Shown: positions 1 to 10,746 of the stretch, one piece after another
Position numbering within the stretch: the first letter of the stretch is position 1
How the letters are laid out: every line of letters begins with the position of its first letter
Source: Baumannia cicadellinicola str. Hc (Homalodisca coagulata)
GTDB lineage: Bacteria > Pseudomonadota > Gammaproteobacteria > Enterobacterales > Enterobacteriaceae
DNA length: 38,967 nt
NCBI RefSeq assembly: GCF_000013185.1
Contig: NC_007984.1
Location: 30,559 to 69,525 of the forward strand
Reading direction: 5' to 3'
The notes under the pieces: generated by a model
What the model was told of the DNA's origin: nothing
Seen by the model: the letters and a program-made list of their open reading frames with translations, nothing else
The model's database searches: none
Made by a program: the position numbers and the translations under genes

Positions 1-223
1 CTATAAATATAGGTTTAAGTGGGTCTGGTAACTGATATTGAATACATAGTATACGTAGAGTAAGTAGATCACATTTAGAATTATAGGGTAGTACATACAT
101 CATTGGTTCTTGTATATCTAAACATATTTCTGCTAATAACTTAGGAGGAATAATATGACTTCTTACTACTATCTTGAGTAGTAAATATAATATTTTATTA
201 TAAATAGCACGCCAATTAAACAT
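1..223 (-). CDS. plsB: glycerol-3-phosphate acyltransferase PlsB, N-terminal part (gene runs off the window)
   Basis: Seen: an open frame from an ATG at 221-223 runs leftward to the window edge, about 74 codons, with no stop. It reads MFNWRAIYNKILYL and later contains IMYVLPYNSK-like (here MMYVLPYNSKCDLLTLR) and LPDPLKP. These align without gaps to the first 75 or so residues of E. coli PlsB as I remember it. Family knowledge: PlsB is an inner-membrane enzyme that acylates sn-glycerol 3-phosphate at position 1, the first committed step of phospholipid synthesis. The catalytic HX4D block lies further in and is outside the window, so function cannot be judged here. The gene follows trpS on the same strand with 177 bases between, and no clear Shine-Dalgarno is visible. 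It pairs functionally with pssA in this window. Confidence 0.88.
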   Translation of the reverse strand, partial: MFNWRAIYNKILYLLLKIVVRSHIIPPKLLAEICLDIQEPMMYVLPYNSKCDLLTLRILCIQYQLPDPLKPIFI

Positions 224-400
224 CTATATGTAAAGTATCTAATAAAAATTTTAGGCTAACAAATATTATTTCGTGCATATTGAGTAACTAATTCATCTGT
301 GGTTTCCTGACACTTAAATATTATGTTTAGGAAACATCTATTTAACTAGTTAGTAATTTGTTCTTTTGCATATTAGCAACGCGAATATGGCTAGATAAAA

Positions 401-1417
401 TTAATTATTAACTAAACAACCTATAGCATTATATACATTAGCTAATGTAACGCTAGCATTCTGGCGTGCCTTTTCTGCTCCTTCGCTTAACACCTTACTT
501 AGGTATGTTTCATCAGCTCGTAGTGTATAATAACGAGCTTGTAGTGAATTCAGCATTTCTGATACAGAACTGGCTACTATAGTTTTTAAATGTCCGTACA
601 TTTTTCCCTCAAACATTTGTTCTAATTGCGCGATGGGAGTATTACTAACACAGGATAAAATATTGAGTAAATTACTAATTCCCGGTTTATTTACTGGATC
701 AAAGCATACTCTAGGTGGATAATCGGAATCGGTAACTGCATTTTTGATCTTTTGTGAGACTAACCTGGTATCTTCTAACAAAGTAATGACATTATTAATA
801 TTATCATATGATTTTGACATTTTTTTAGTAGGCTCGAGTAATGACATTACTCGAGCACCAACATTAGGAATAAGTGGCTCTGGTACGGTAAAAATGTTAC
901 TATAAGTAGTATTAAAACGTTGAGCAATAGTACGTATTAATTCTAGATGTTGTTTTTGATCTTCACCTACAGGAACTTTATTAGCTTGATATAACAAAAT
1001 ATCCGCTGCCATAAGTACTGGATAACTGAATAAGCCAACATTAATATTATTAGCATAACGTTTAGCTTTATGCTTAAATTGCGTCATACGGCTTAGTTCT
1101 CCAAAGTAAGTATAGCAATGTAACAACCAACTTAATTGACTATGTTCTGGAACATGTGATTGTAGAAAAACAACACTTTTTTTAGGATCAATACCACAAG
1201 CTAAGTATAAGGCAATAAAATCCAGCGACTTTTTACGTAACTGATTAGCTGATTGTCGGATGGTAAGAGCATGTAAATCTACAATACAATAGAAACATTC
1301 GTAATCATCCTGCATACTAACCCATTGACGTAATGCGCCAAGATAGTTGCCAATAGTTAATTCTCCTGATGGTTGTGCACCACTAAATACAATAGGCTTA
1401 ATTATTTTATTTTTCAT
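401..1417 (-). CDS. trpS: tryptophanyl-tRNA synthetase
   Basis: Class I aminoacyl-tRNA synthetase that charges tRNA-Trp in the cytoplasm. Seen: 338 residues, close to the 334 of E. coli TrpS, and colinear from [20 protein letters not shown] to the C terminus. The HIGH-type ATP motif is TIGN at residues 21-24, and KMSKS is intact at 199-203. The residue after KMSKS is Tyr where E. coli has Asp, outside the core motif. The start is the ATG just before [12 protein letters not shown], giving an N terminus four residues longer than in E. coli. Context: first of a minus-strand block with rpe, aroB and aroK, the order of the enteric dam-operon region without gph, dam and damX. Identification is near certain. 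Confidence 0.97.
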   Translation of the reverse strand: MKNKIIKPIVFSGAQPSGELTIGNYLGALRQWVSMQDDYECFYCIVDLHALTIRQSANQLRKKSLDFIALYLACGIDPKKSVVFLQSHVPEHSQLSWLLHCYTYFGELSRMTQFKHKAKRYANNINVGLFSYPVLMAADILLYQANKVPVGEDQKQHLELIRTIAQRFNTTYSNIFTVPEPLIPNVGARVMSLLEPTKKMSKSYDNINNVITLLEDTRLVSQKIKNAVTDSDYPPRVCFDPVNKPGISNLLNILSCVSNTPIAQLEQMFEGKMYGHLKTIVASSVSEMLNSLQARYYTLRADETYLSKVLSEGAEKARQNASVTLANVYNAIGCLVNN

Positions 1418-1496
1418 TTGTTACTTATACATGCTTCATTTATTATTAGCAGATTGCTCATCAGCTATCATAAATAGCAAAATTAATAACTTCTTC

Positions 1497-2192
1497 TTAT
1501 GAAGAAAGATTACTTACTAACGAAATCTCATTGCGCATTGCGCTGATTACTGCTGCGTAATTCTGCTTGTTCTGGCAGAAGATAGCAGATCCTGCTACAG
1601 CAGCATCTGCTCCAGCATGAGCAATACTACCTATATTTTCTAAAGTTACGCCGCCGTCTACCTCTAGACGGATATTTAAATTATTTTGGTCAATAATTTT
1701 GCGTGCTTGTTGTATTTTCTTTAGTGTCATAGGAAGGAAAGATTGACCACCAAAACCTGGATTAACTGACATTAATAAGATAATATCAACTTTATCGATT
1801 ATATATTCTAAGCAATAAAGTGATGTTGCAGGATTCATTGCTAGCCCAGCTTGACAATTTAGTTCTTTAATCATCTGTAAAGAACGCTCAATATGTTCAG
1901 ATGCTTCTGGATGAAAAGTTATATAGTTAGCACCAGCAGCAGCAAAATCAGCAATTAATTTGTCAACTGGTTTAACCATTAAGTGTACATCTACTGGTAT
2001 AGTAATACCATATTCACGTAATGCATTCAGCACCATCGGGCCCATAGTTAAGTTAGGCACATAGTGATTATCCATTACATCAAAATGGATTACGTCAGCA
2101 CCTGCTGATATTACTCGTACAATATCTTCACCTAAACGGGCAAAATTGGCTGATAAAATTGATGGGATTATCAAAAATTTTTTCATTGACAT
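1497..2192 (-). CDS. rpe: ribulose-phosphate 3-epimerase
   Basis: Interconverts D-ribulose 5-phosphate and D-xylulose 5-phosphate in the pentose phosphate pathway. Seen: a TIM-barrel protein of 231 residues with the family motifs [12 protein letters not shown] (36-47), DVHLMVKP (68-75), [12 protein letters not shown] (141-152) and EVDGG (177-181). These supply the two catalytic aspartates and metal-binding histidines of the family. The frame begins ATG-TCA-ATG. The second ATG (2184-2186) aligns with the E. coli start, so the real protein may be two residues shorter. No clear ribosome binding site separates the two options. It lies between trpS and aroB, where enterics also have gph and dam, both missing here. 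Confidence 0.96.
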   Translation of the reverse strand: MSMKKFLIIPSILSANFARLGEDIVRVISAGADVIHFDVMDNHYVPNLTMGPMVLNALREYGITIPVDVHLMVKPVDKLIADFAAAGANYITFHPEASEHIERSLQMIKELNCQAGLAMNPATSLYCLEYIIDKVDIILLMSVNPGFGGQSFLPMTLKKIQQARKIIDQNNLNIRLEVDGGVTLENIGSIAHAGADAAVAGSAIFCQNKQNYAAVISAMRNEISLVSNLSS

Positions 2193-2285
2193 ATCATTGA
2201 CGTTATCATGTAATTTTTATTAGTCAGTATGACTACTAATATAATATAATATACAGAATATAATTACATTATTATATCATCTTAT

Positions 2286-3365
2286 TTAAATTAGATGAGC
2301 TATTAGTTTTTGCCATTCACTTATACGGTAAGTATGCACTTCTGCAGAACCAAGCTTTAATGGTAATATAATATGTAATATACCATTAGTAGTTTTCTTG
2401 TCGCGCATTATATATGGTAGATAATCTTCTAAAGAAATTTTCATAGGACCAATAACCGGTAAACCAGCACGTAATAGTAAGGTTTTAACACGTTCAGTAT
2501 CTACATTGCTAAAATAACCAAGACTACAAGATACCTGAACTACAATCATTATACCAACAGCTACTGCTTCACCATGCAGCCAATTACCATAGCCCATATG
2601 AGTCTCAATAGCATGACCATAAGTATGTCCTAAGTTAAGTAACGTTCTTACCCCTTTTTCGTGTTCATCAGCTGTAACTATTTTGGCTTTTATCTCACAG
2701 CAACGGCGTATACACCAAGTTACAGTATGTGGTTCAAGTCCTAATAATGCATCAATATTTAATTCTAGCCAATTGAAAAAATTGACGTCAAAAAGGATAC
2801 CATACTTAATTACTTCTGCCAGTCCAGAAGATAGCTCTCGTCGTGGTAATGTAGCTAAGCAATTTGGATCAATTATGACAGAAGTTGGTTGATAGATGGT
2901 ACCAATCATATTTTTACCCAGTGGATGGTTCACAGCAGTTTTACCACCGACTGATGAGTCTACTTGAGAAAGAAGAGTAGTAGGTATTTGTATTATACGT
3001 ACACCGCGTAAATAGTTTGCTGCTGCAAAACCAGCAAGATCACCAATAACACCACCACCGAATGCAATAATAGTTGTATCATTATTATGATATTTTTTTA
3101 GTAGTGCAGTAAAAATTTTATCTATCATTGCTAATGATTTATACTGTTCACCATCTGGTAAAATACATAAATCAATAATTATACCTAGCTCAGTTAATAT
3201 CTGAGATAAAATCTCTAGATATAGTGATGCAATGTAGTTACTAGTAACTACTAATACTTTATCGCCACGTGCTAAGGGCCAAAAAGATGTAGGATCTTGA
3301 AGTAACCCATTTGCAATAATAATTGCATAGCTACGTTCTCCTAATGTAATACTAATTCTATCCAT
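2286..3365 (-). CDS. aroB: 3-dehydroquinate synthase
   Basis: Second step of the shikimate pathway: converts DAHP to 3-dehydroquinate using NAD and zinc. Seen: 359 residues (E. coli has 362). There is a glycine-rich NAD-binding stretch [12 protein letters not shown] (102-113), the block [21 protein letters not shown] (split by the alignment around 132-152), and zinc ligands at positions equivalent to E184 (GLAEVIKYG), H247 ([11 protein letters not shown]) and H264 (WLHGEAV). All key residues are present, so the enzyme should be active. It begins four bases after the aroK stop on the same strand, so the two are probably co-transcribed as in E. coli. With aroK and aroQ in this window it supports retained chorismate synthesis. 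Confidence 0.97.
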   Translation of the reverse strand: MDRISITLGERSYAIIIANGLLQDPTSFWPLARGDKVLVVTSNYIASLYLEILSQILTELGIIIDLCILPDGEQYKSLAMIDKIFTALLKKYHNNDTTIIAFGGGVIGDLAGFAAANYLRGVRIIQIPTTLLSQVDSSVGGKTAVNHPLGKNMIGTIYQPTSVIIDPNCLATLPRRELSSGLAEVIKYGILFDVNFFNWLELNIDALLGLEPHTVTWCIRRCCEIKAKIVTADEHEKGVRTLLNLGHTYGHAIETHMGYGNWLHGEAVAVGIMIVVQVSCSLGYFSNVDTERVKTLLLRAGLPVIGPMKISLEDYLPYIMRDKKTTNGILHIILPLKLGSAEVHTYRISEWQKLIAHLI

Positions 3366-3369
3366 AATA

Positions 3370-3891
3370 TTAGTTACGTTCTAGCATACTAATAATATGG
3401 TAAGCAACAACCTTAGCACTTTGTTCATTTGCACGAATAGTAATATCAGCAATCTCTTCATATAGAGGATTACGTTCACGGGCTAAAGCTTCTAGTACTT
3501 CACGTGATGGTATTTTTGCCTGTAATAATGGACGCTTTTTATCCCTTTTTGTACGTACTAACTGTTTTTCAATAGTAGTATCTAGATAAATAACTACACC
3601 ACGTGCAGAAAGGCGGTTACGTGTTTCACGCGATTTTATTGATCCCCCGCCAGTAGCGAGAACAATACCCTGTTTTTCTGTTAGTTCGTTTATGACTTTT
3701 TCTTCCCTAGAACGGAAACCATCTTCACCTTCTACATCAAATACCCAACCTATATCAGCACCGGTTAGTCGTTCAATTTCTTGATCAGAATCAAAAAACT
3801 CCATATTAAGCTGTTGAGCTAACTGACGACCAATAGTGCTTTTGCCAGCTCCCATAGGCCCAATCAGAAATATATTGCGTTTCTCTACCAT
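3370..3891 (-). CDS. aroK: shikimate kinase I
   Basis: Phosphorylates shikimate to shikimate 3-phosphate with ATP. Seen: 173 residues, the same length as E. coli AroK and very similar to it along the whole sequence. There is a Walker [10 protein letters not shown] (11-19), the shikimate-binding DSD (34-36), an arginine in DGFR (60) and the GGG stretch at 81-83 followed by SIKSRET. The lid region KRDKKRPLL is present. AroK rather than AroL is called because the sequence follows AroK closely and aroB directly follows it. A hairpin lies 38-66 bases upstream of the start and may be part of its leader. Confidence 0.97.
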   Translation of the reverse strand: MVEKRNIFLIGPMGAGKSTIGRQLAQQLNMEFFDSDQEIERLTGADIGWVFDVEGEDGFRSREEKVINELTEKQGIVLATGGGSIKSRETRNRLSARGVVIYLDTTIEKQLVRTKRDKKRPLLQAKIPSREVLEALARERNPLYEEIADITIRANEQSAKVVAYHIISMLERN

Positions 3892-3928
3892 TGTTTGGTC
3901 TTATTAAAAGAATGATTAAATTACAAAC

Positions 3929-3957
3929 CCGCTAATTAATATTAATAATATTAGCGG
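3929..3957. repeat. inverted repeat between pssA and aroK
   Basis: Arms CCGCTAAT (3929-3936) and ATTAGCGG (3950-3957) are perfect complements of 8 bp around a 13-base AT loop. On the minus strand the hairpin is followed by GTTTGTAATTT. It lies about 220 bases downstream of the pssA stop and about 40 bases before the aroK start. It could be a weak terminator for pssA or a leader structure for aroK. The GC-rich outer pairs make it stronger than most AT hairpins here, but there is no proper U-tract. Confidence 0.4.
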
Positions 3958-4177
3958 TAAACTTGAATGAACGACAGTACAATTTTAATATGAAATTATT
4001 AAATACTATGGGTAGTTTGGCAACTGATTAAATTAGACAATTTAATTATCAGAATAAAATTCTGTATAATTCAGAATTTATTTGTGACGTTACCGTATAT
4101 ATATATTTTGTACCTACTACCGCTATCAGCTTATGTCTGATCTTTGATCGGATAAAAAGAAAAAATAGATTTACTAT

Positions 4178-5542
4178 TTAGAGTAATTTACTAATTAAGC
4201 GGTCAATCAGGATCGGTCGTAAACGATAAATAATTTTTCTTACTGTAGTTGGATATTCAGCAATGCTTTGTAATTGATTAAAATGGAGTATAACTTTAGT
4301 GTAAGTTCTTATGAAGGATAATTCTTGCTTACTTTGGAGATATAATTGGTTATAATGATCGTGAATTAATAGTCCATTTTCTAAATCCAGTAACCAAGAA
4401 CGTGAATTAAGATTATTACTAGTTAATAATAGCCACTCATTATCTACCCATATACCCTTTACATGATAGCTATTTTCACCATTTTTCCATAGTCTTACTG
4501 TTAATTGACCGTTATCTATATAACGTTGTAGTCGGTAAAGAAAGTTACGTAAGTTCATTTCGTATAAATACGGTAGCATATTTATCATTTTAAATGGTTT
4601 ATCATGAGAAATATAAAAGTCATTAGCCGTTTTATCTCCTACGATTATTTCAATCATCTTACCTTTACGTAATTGAGCAACTAAATTTTGCATTAGTAGC
4701 CTTGGCATATTAAAGTAGGGTGTACATAAAATAATCTTAGTATTTACTGTACAAATTAATTGATAAATAGTTTGGTTTAATATGCTTTGTTTACCTAAGC
4801 CAACTAATGGTGTAATCGCTAACTCATTCAACGTAGCACTTCCTTTATAGCTATAACAGGTATCGCGTAAAGATTGACGTAATAACTTAGTATAATGTTT
4901 AATCTGATATCTCTTAATACGCGTAGGAATATCTAATCTATTTACTGCTGGGGTAGTAAAAAATTGTTGTTTAATATAACTAAGTAAAGAATCAGCTAAT
5001 GGTAAATTACGTATAATATGATAACGATCATATCGATATTTACCTTGCTGATGTAAATAAACATTATTAAGGCTAGCACCACTATAAATTACTTGATCAT
5101 CAATGATAAAGCCTTTTAAATGTAGTACTCCAAGTGCCTCACGCGTGTTAATTGGGACACCATATACTGGTACTTCTATGCCGGGATGAGCTTTTACCAT
5201 GTGGAAATACCAATCAGCTGCATTAGCATAATTATTATGACTACCAATACGACTACGCTGTGCTCGATGCCAATCTACTAAGACAGCTATTTCTAGATAA
5301 GAATTAAACTGCCGTGCTTGATATAGAGCATCAAGAATAACCTTACCACCTTGGTCTTGCTCTAAGGAAAGGGCAACGATATAGATTCTATATTTTGCTG
5401 TTAATATAGTTTTTAATAGCGTTTCACAAAAAGATTGAGGACTATAAAGTGTTTGTATATTTGCAGGAATTTGAGCAATTTTAGGTAATTGTAGCAGGTA
5501 TTGTTTATTTTTTCTACTATATTTGAATGTTAATAACATCAC
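4178..5542 (-). CDS. pssA: CDP-diacylglycerol--serine O-phosphatidyltransferase (phosphatidylserine synthase)
   Basis: Makes phosphatidylserine from CDP-diacylglycerol and serine; phosphatidylserine is then decarboxylated to phosphatidylethanolamine. This is the proteobacterial PssA of the phospholipase D superfamily, peripheral to the membrane. Seen: 454 residues (E. coli 451) with two complete HKD motifs, HLKGFIIDD (H141, K143, D148) and HVKGIWVDN (H360, K362, D367), each followed by the expected SGASLNN or TSNNLNS. Long colinear stretches such as VGDKTANDFYI and RKIIYRLRPILIDRLIS fit PssA rather than cardiolipin synthase. The first two codons are both ATG, and the second aligns with the E. 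coli start. With plsB it shows that the cell builds its own phospholipids, a capacity some smaller symbionts have lost. Confidence 0.96.
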   Translation of the reverse strand: MMLLTFKYSRKNKQYLLQLPKIAQIPANIQTLYSPQSFCETLLKTILTAKYRIYIVALSLEQDQGGKVILDALYQARQFNSYLEIAVLVDWHRAQRSRIGSHNNYANAADWYFHMVKAHPGIEVPVYGVPINTREALGVLHLKGFIIDDQVIYSGASLNNVYLHQQGKYRYDRYHIIRNLPLADSLLSYIKQQFFTTPAVNRLDIPTRIKRYQIKHYTKLLRQSLRDTCYSYKGSATLNELAITPLVGLGKQSILNQTIYQLICTVNTKIILCTPYFNMPRLLMQNLVAQLRKGKMIEIIVGDKTANDFYISHDKPFKMINMLPYLYEMNLRNFLYRLQRYIDNGQLTVRLWKNGENSYHVKGIWVDNEWLLLTSNNLNSRSWLLDLENGLLIHDHYNQLYLQSKQELSFIRTYTKVILHFNQLQSIAEYPTTVRKIIYRLRPILIDRLISKLL

Positions 5543-5719
5543 AGTATACGTACTTTATTTACTTCTTTAGTAAAATGAATTTAATGGTATTGATTATTGA
5601 CATATGCAGAAATATTAATAATATTAGATATTATCTACTAAAATAGTAATTTTGTATAAATAGTCTAATACTAAGATAGTCATTAGGTATACTCTATTCA
5701 TAATATTTTACTCATATAT

Positions 5720-6370
5720 TTATTTTTTTACACGTAATATTAATACTAGTGAACTAACTAATCCTACTGCTAAAAATATTAATGGTACTAAAATTAGTAA
5801 TAACATTAGTTCCTTTTCGTAATGCTGGAATAATGTTGTTTTCCCTAGTATAAAGCCGAGGAATGTTAAGATGAAAACCCATAGAAAAGCGCTTATCCAG
5901 TTAAATAATTGAAAACGTGAACTACTAAGACCTGATAATCCAGCAATAGTCGGTAGTAAAGTTCGCACAAAAGCAATAAATCGTCCAACTAATAGTGCTG
6001 ATAAACCATGACGATGAAACATATAGTAAGCTCGTATATGATATTGTTCTGGTAAATTAGCTAACCAACTTTTAACGCAACGATTATTTTCTAGCCATGT
6101 TCCCTGTAGGTAACTTATCCAACTACCGAAACTAACTGCCATAGTAAGTAATATGATAGTAATAGGAAACGTTAATGTTCCTTTTGCAATTAATACACCG
6201 ATTAATATTAATAGACTATCACCTGGTAGAAATGCCGCTGGTAAAATTCCATTTTCTAAAAAGAGAATGATAAACACTAACAAATAAGTAGTCCAGACTA
6301 TATTATGGTCAGAAAGTGTTTTAAAATCATGTTGCCATAAGGCATGGCATATTTCCTGTATTATATACAT
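5720..6370 (-). CDS. yqjA: DedA-family inner-membrane protein, YqjA-like
   Basis: Member of the DedA (SNARE-associated/VTT) family. Enteric YqjA and YghB are redundant and are needed for envelope integrity, proton-motive-force balance and division. Seen: about 216 residues, with hydrophobic segments near 25-45, 52-75, 135-160, 165-185 and 190-212. It has the family blocks ENGILPAAFLPGDSLL and VGRFIAFVRTLLPTIAGLSGLSS (the latter with the conserved FxRxxxP). Residues such as HALWQHDF and RAYYMFHRHGLSALL favour YqjA over YghB. The frame is open two codons further to a TTG at 6374-6376, but the ATG at 6368-6370 aligns exactly with the YqjA start and is preferred. The substrate is not determinable from sequence. 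Confidence 0.87.
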   Translation of the reverse strand: MYIIQEICHALWQHDFKTLSDHNIVWTTYLLVFIILFLENGILPAAFLPGDSLLILIGVLIAKGTLTFPITIILLTMAVSFGSWISYLQGTWLENNRCVKSWLANLPEQYHIRAYYMFHRHGLSALLVGRFIAFVRTLLPTIAGLSGLSSSRFQLFNWISAFLWVFILTFLGFILGKTTLFQHYEKELMLLLILVPLIFLAVGLVSSLVLILRVKK

Positions 6371-6904
6371 TTTCAATTCTCACAAATAACGGCATATTAT
6401 GTTAGCGAGATACTATTCTATTACACCTGAAGTCTGTTTAAGCAGATGATAAATATCGGTTACTATAACTTTATCCGTGTTATATGTGCTTTTGCTAAAA
6501 TTAGCACAATGAAGATAAAATCTTAGTAATTAATAGACTATTTATTAGAATAAATAGTTGAACTGTCATTTGAATACCAATAGACTTTTAGACTTTCACT
6601 AAAGTGACTCTGGACTAAGCTAAATATGAGCTTATTTTATTCTTAGGTAATATTATATACATGATATCATCAAAAATATATTTAATATATATGCTAATTC
6701 TTATTAAGAAGATATAATATATTCTTAATAAGAATTAGTAGTATAATTTCTTAAAATATGAGAATAAACCCAGACTTCTTCGTTAATAACGATTACCGTT
6801 ATATATTATATTAGTAAATATCTACTTTGGACCTACGAACATAGGTAGAATGGATAAAGATAGTCTTTTTAATTCACACTGTTTTAGTCTGAATGTGCTC
6901 TTAT
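6371..6904. other. gene-free region between yqjA and rnpB
   Basis: 534 bases with no convincing coding frame on either strand. The clearest structure is the long inverted repeat at 6694-6738, annotated separately. The rest is AT-rich and I recognise nothing in it. Sequence just left of rnpB shows no classical U-tailed terminator for the RNA. Confidence 0.6.
6694..6738. repeat. 17-bp perfect inverted repeat (large hairpin)
   Basis: Arms CTAATTCTTATTAAGAA (6694-6710) and TTCTTAATAAGAATTAG (6722-6738) are perfect reverse complements around an 11-base loop. A G·U and a further A·T pair would extend it to about 19 bp. It is the longest hairpin I found in the window. It lies about 167 bases beyond the 3' end of rnpB and about 320 bases before the yqjA start. 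On the minus strand it is followed by a run rich in A and T ending ATTTTTG. It may terminate or process the rnpB transcript, or be a DNA-level element; the sequence does not decide. Confidence 0.75.
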
Positions 6905-7270
6905 GAGTGAAGTTGACCGTTAAGCCGGGTTCTGTCTTGGACAGTCATTTATCTAGACTAGTACTCACATACTAGTTCCAGCAGCCTACCCTGGTTTAAA
7001 TGCGGGCTACACTTTTAACCTCTTTTTGGCCTTGCTCCAGGTGGAGTTTACCATACCGTACACTGTTACCAGCTACGTGGTGCGCTTTTACCACACCTTT
7101 TCACCCTTACCTTATCCCAAAAAATTGGTTATTGGCGGTTTGCTTTCTGTTGCACTTGTCGTGAGCTTACACTCCCCAGGTGTTACCTGGCACCTTGCCC
7201 TATGGAGCCCGGACTTTCCTCTCCTACGCTATTTGATAAAAGCGAAGCAGCGACTGTCTAGTCAACTTTC
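6905..7270 (-). ncRNA. rnpB: RNase P RNA (class A)
   Basis: Catalytic RNA that cuts the 5' leader from tRNA precursors. Seen on the minus strand: a 5' end near AAGTTGACTAGACAGTCGC, then the conserved GAGGAAAGTCCGGGCTCC, ATAGGGCAAGGTGCCAGG, GCAAACCGCC, GGTAAGGGTGAAA, GGTAAACTCCACC, GAGCAAGGCCAAA and the 3' part GACAGAACCCGGCTTA. All follow E. coli rnpB in order. Length is about 366 bases against 377. Reduction falls in peripheral helices: P3 is shortened to a CGCT/AGCG stem, and the P12 loop is a short CCAA-TTTT-TTGG. The universally conserved core is kept, so the RNA should be functional. Ends are placed by alignment to E. coli from memory and are good to a few bases. Confidence 0.96.
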
Positions 7271-7639
7271 AACTCTAGGAGAGAGTATAAATGCTATGAT
7301 ATATTTTGTCATTGATAATATCTAATAAATTTATTGTCTAAACTAATAACTATTTTACTATATGCTGGTAATTGATAATTAATTTTTATTAAAATAATAA
7401 AATATATTACTAAATAACGAATCGTTATTAGCAGGTAAGCTATCTTCATAATTTCAATAAATATACAATATAATTTTTATTATATACATAAATTATTTAA
7501 TATAATATTATTTTATGGTATAAATTGTTGTTCCATGTAATATAGGTTATAATTTATATGCTACATTAGTAGAATAGTTTAATATAAATTGTTTATTGCT
7601 TATTTCTATTATTTCAATATAGAAAAGGTAAATTTTAGT
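7271..7639. other. divergent region between rnpB and ibaG
   Basis: 369 bases. It holds the rnpB promoter next to the RNA gene and an AAAAGGTAA ribosome binding site just before ibaG. The AT-rich middle shows no gene and no strong hairpin that I can support. Confidence 0.55.
7284..7312 (-). promoter_or_regulatory. sigma70-type promoter of rnpB
   Basis: On the minus strand, ATGACA (7307-7312; consensus TTGACA) and TATACT (7284-7289; consensus TATAAT) are separated by exactly 17 bases. The next bases, CTCTCTCC, form a GC-richer discriminator of the kind seen at growth-regulated stable-RNA promoters. The -10 hexamer ends 13 bases before the mature 5' end, so a short leader may be trimmed or my 5' end may be a few bases off. 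Confidence 0.65.
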
Positions 7640-7897
7640 ATGGATATACATGAAATTAAAGAGATACTCATATCATCTCTAGCATTAGACGAAGTCTATG
7701 TAAGCGGTAATAGTAGCCATATTCAAGTTATTGCTGTTAGTAAAATATTTGCTGGCATGAGTAGGGTAAAACAACAACAGACTATTTATGCACCACTAAT
7801 GAAATATATAACTAATAATAGTATTCATGCTATATCAATTAAAGCATACACTATAGAGGAATGGCAAAGTTACGGTAAAAATTTATATAGATGTTAA
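7640..7897 (+). CDS. ibaG: BolA-family protein IbaG
   Basis: Small BolA-like protein that in E. coli binds monothiol glutaredoxin with an Fe-S cluster and is linked to acid stress. Seen: 85 residues starting [13 protein letters not shown], with the BolA core [17 protein letters not shown], then [15 protein letters not shown] and [15 protein letters not shown]. coli IbaG is 84 residues and nearly colinear. An upstream in-frame TTG at 7589 would add 17 residues with no homology. The ATG at 7640 has an AAGG-type binding site about ten bases before it and matches the E. coli start. It sits directly before murA, the usual enteric arrangement (ibaG was formerly yrbA). Confidence 0.93.
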   Translation: MDIHEIKEILISSLALDEVYVSGNSSHIQVIAVSKIFAGMSRVKQQQTIYAPLMKYITNNSIHAISIKAYTIEEWQSYGKNLYRC

Positions 7898-7922
7898 CTA
7901 TTAATTTAGCTATTTCTCATAG

Positions 7923-9221
<1,299 letters not shown>

Positions 9222-9269
9222 TCCTAGGTTTATTATTTCAAATAACATCACTGAATCACTAGTTAGTTG

Positions 9270-10652
9270 TTACTTTAACCAGACAAAGACATGATTATCA
9301 CCACGCATTATATCGAGGGCTTTAACAGTAGGTTTACGTTCTAAAGCTTTACGTAACTCAGCTAAATTATGCACTGGTTCAAGATTTAATCCAACAATTA
9401 GATCATGCTGTTGTAGGCCAAGTCTAGCAGCTGGAGAACCTTTTATTATACTTTCTACTAGTATTCCTTTAGTACCATCTTTTCTTTTCCAGTTGCTGAG
9501 AATAGCACCTTGTAGTTCAGGTGTTAATGCTTCTTGGTTAAAGATAGTTGAAATATTATCATCTAGTATTACAGGTATATTAAATAACCTATTATTACGT
9601 AGTATTCCTATATTAATGGTTTTACCTGGCATAGTTGTACCAACTTTTACACGTAGTTCATCGAAGTTATGAATAGGTTTACCATCTACCGATAAGATAA
9701 TATCTCCTGCTTGAATTTTAGCTTTAGCGGCTGCTGATCCAATTATGACTTCGCTTACGAAAGCTCCATGCTGATTTTCAATATGAAAAGCCTGAGCTAT
9801 ATCCATAGTTAATTCTGTGCCTCTAATCCCAAGCTGGCTACGTTTTACTTCACCAAATTCTATTAGCTGTTGGCTTAAATTTTTAACAATATTGCTTGGA
9901 ATAGCAAAACCAATGCCAATATTCCCACCACCAGGTGCTAGAATAGCAGTATTAATGCCTATTAGTTCACCTTTTAGGTTAACTAGCGCACCACCAGAGT
10001 TACCTCGGTTTATTGAGGCATCCGTTTGAATAAAGTGTTCTAACCCTTCTAAATGAAGTCCACTACGACCTAGTGCTGAAATAATACCAGAGGTTACAGT
10101 CTGATCTAGGCCGAATGGGTTACCTACTGCAATAGCAAAATCACCAACTTTTAATGTATCAGAGTCTGCCATTTTAACTTCAGTTAAATTTGTTGAATCG
10201 ATAGGTAACTGTAGTAATGCTAGATCAGTTTGTTCATCATATCCAATAATTCGAGCATTAAATTTACGACCATCGTTCAACTGTACTTTTATTTGATCGG
10301 CCCCAGTAATAACATGATTATTAGTAATAATATAACCTTGATTAGCATTAATAATTACTCCAGATCCAATTCCTTCGAATGGTCTTGTACTATAGTTATC
10401 ACTGGGGAAATCTGGCCCAAAAAAATATTTAAATTCTTTTGGTACAGGAAAAGCAAATTGTGGTGTTGATTGTGTGCCTTCTACATGAACGCTAACAACT
10501 GCAGGTAGCACTTTTGCTAACATAGGAGCTAGACTAGGTATGTTATTTTGTCCATTAACGTCGATTGGTAGTGCTGCTATAAGAGAGCAAAACGGTAAAA
10601 AACTTAGGCCCAAACTAAGCATCAACACTTTAAATAAAGACATTTTTTTCAT
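9270..10652 (-). CDS. degQ: periplasmic serine endoprotease DegQ
   Basis: HtrA-family protease/chaperone for misfolded envelope proteins. Seen: 460 residues (E. coli DegQ 455). There is an N-terminal signal peptide (Lys-Lys, then a hydrophobic stretch to about residue 27, AALP). The trypsin-like domain has the triad H113 (TNNHVI), D143 (TDLALL) and S219 (RGNSGGAL). Two PDZ domains follow (about 270-365 and 385-455). The linker after the signal is short, as in DegQ and unlike the longer Q-loop of DegP, and zapG lies next to it as in enterics. degS is absent from its usual place beside degQ. It probably acts as the sole HtrA of the cell, though that is inference from this window only. Confidence 0.94.
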   Translation of the reverse strand: MKKMSLFKVLMLSLGLSFLPFCSLIAALPIDVNGQNNIPSLAPMLAKVLPAVVSVHVEGTQSTPQFAFPVPKEFKYFFGPDFPSDNYSTRPFEGIGSGVIINANQGYIITNNHVITGADQIKVQLNDGRKFNARIIGYDEQTDLALLQLPIDSTNLTEVKMADSDTLKVGDFAIAVGNPFGLDQTVTSGIISALGRSGLHLEGLEHFIQTDASINRGNSGGALVNLKGELIGINTAILAPGGGNIGIGFAIPSNIVKNLSQQLIEFGEVKRSQLGIRGTELTMDIAQAFHIENQHGAFVSEVIIGSAAAKAKIQAGDIILSVDGKPIHNFDELRVKVGTTMPGKTINIGILRNNRLFNIPVILDDNISTIFNQEALTPELQGAILSNWKRKDGTKGILVESIIKGSPAARLGLQQHDLIVGLNLEPVHNLAELRKALERKPTVKALDIMRGDNHVFVWLK

Positions 10653-10746
10653 TTTAAGGTTAACTCGCTTTTTATTTATTAGAAGTAACCGTATATATGT
10701 CTGCTTCTAATGAGTTATGCTAGCTAAAATACAATTGTAAGTATTA

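Noticed and set aside
302..335. Hairpin GTTTCCT/AGGAAAC between trpS and plsB
   Set aside because: The 20-base loop and a competing short stem (TGTTT/AAACA) make it weak; there is no U-tract on the minus strand.
7026..7325. A 99-codon open frame on the plus strand
   Set aside because: It lies antisense to rnpB, whose conserved RNA sequence explains the region; the predicted peptide resembles no family I know.
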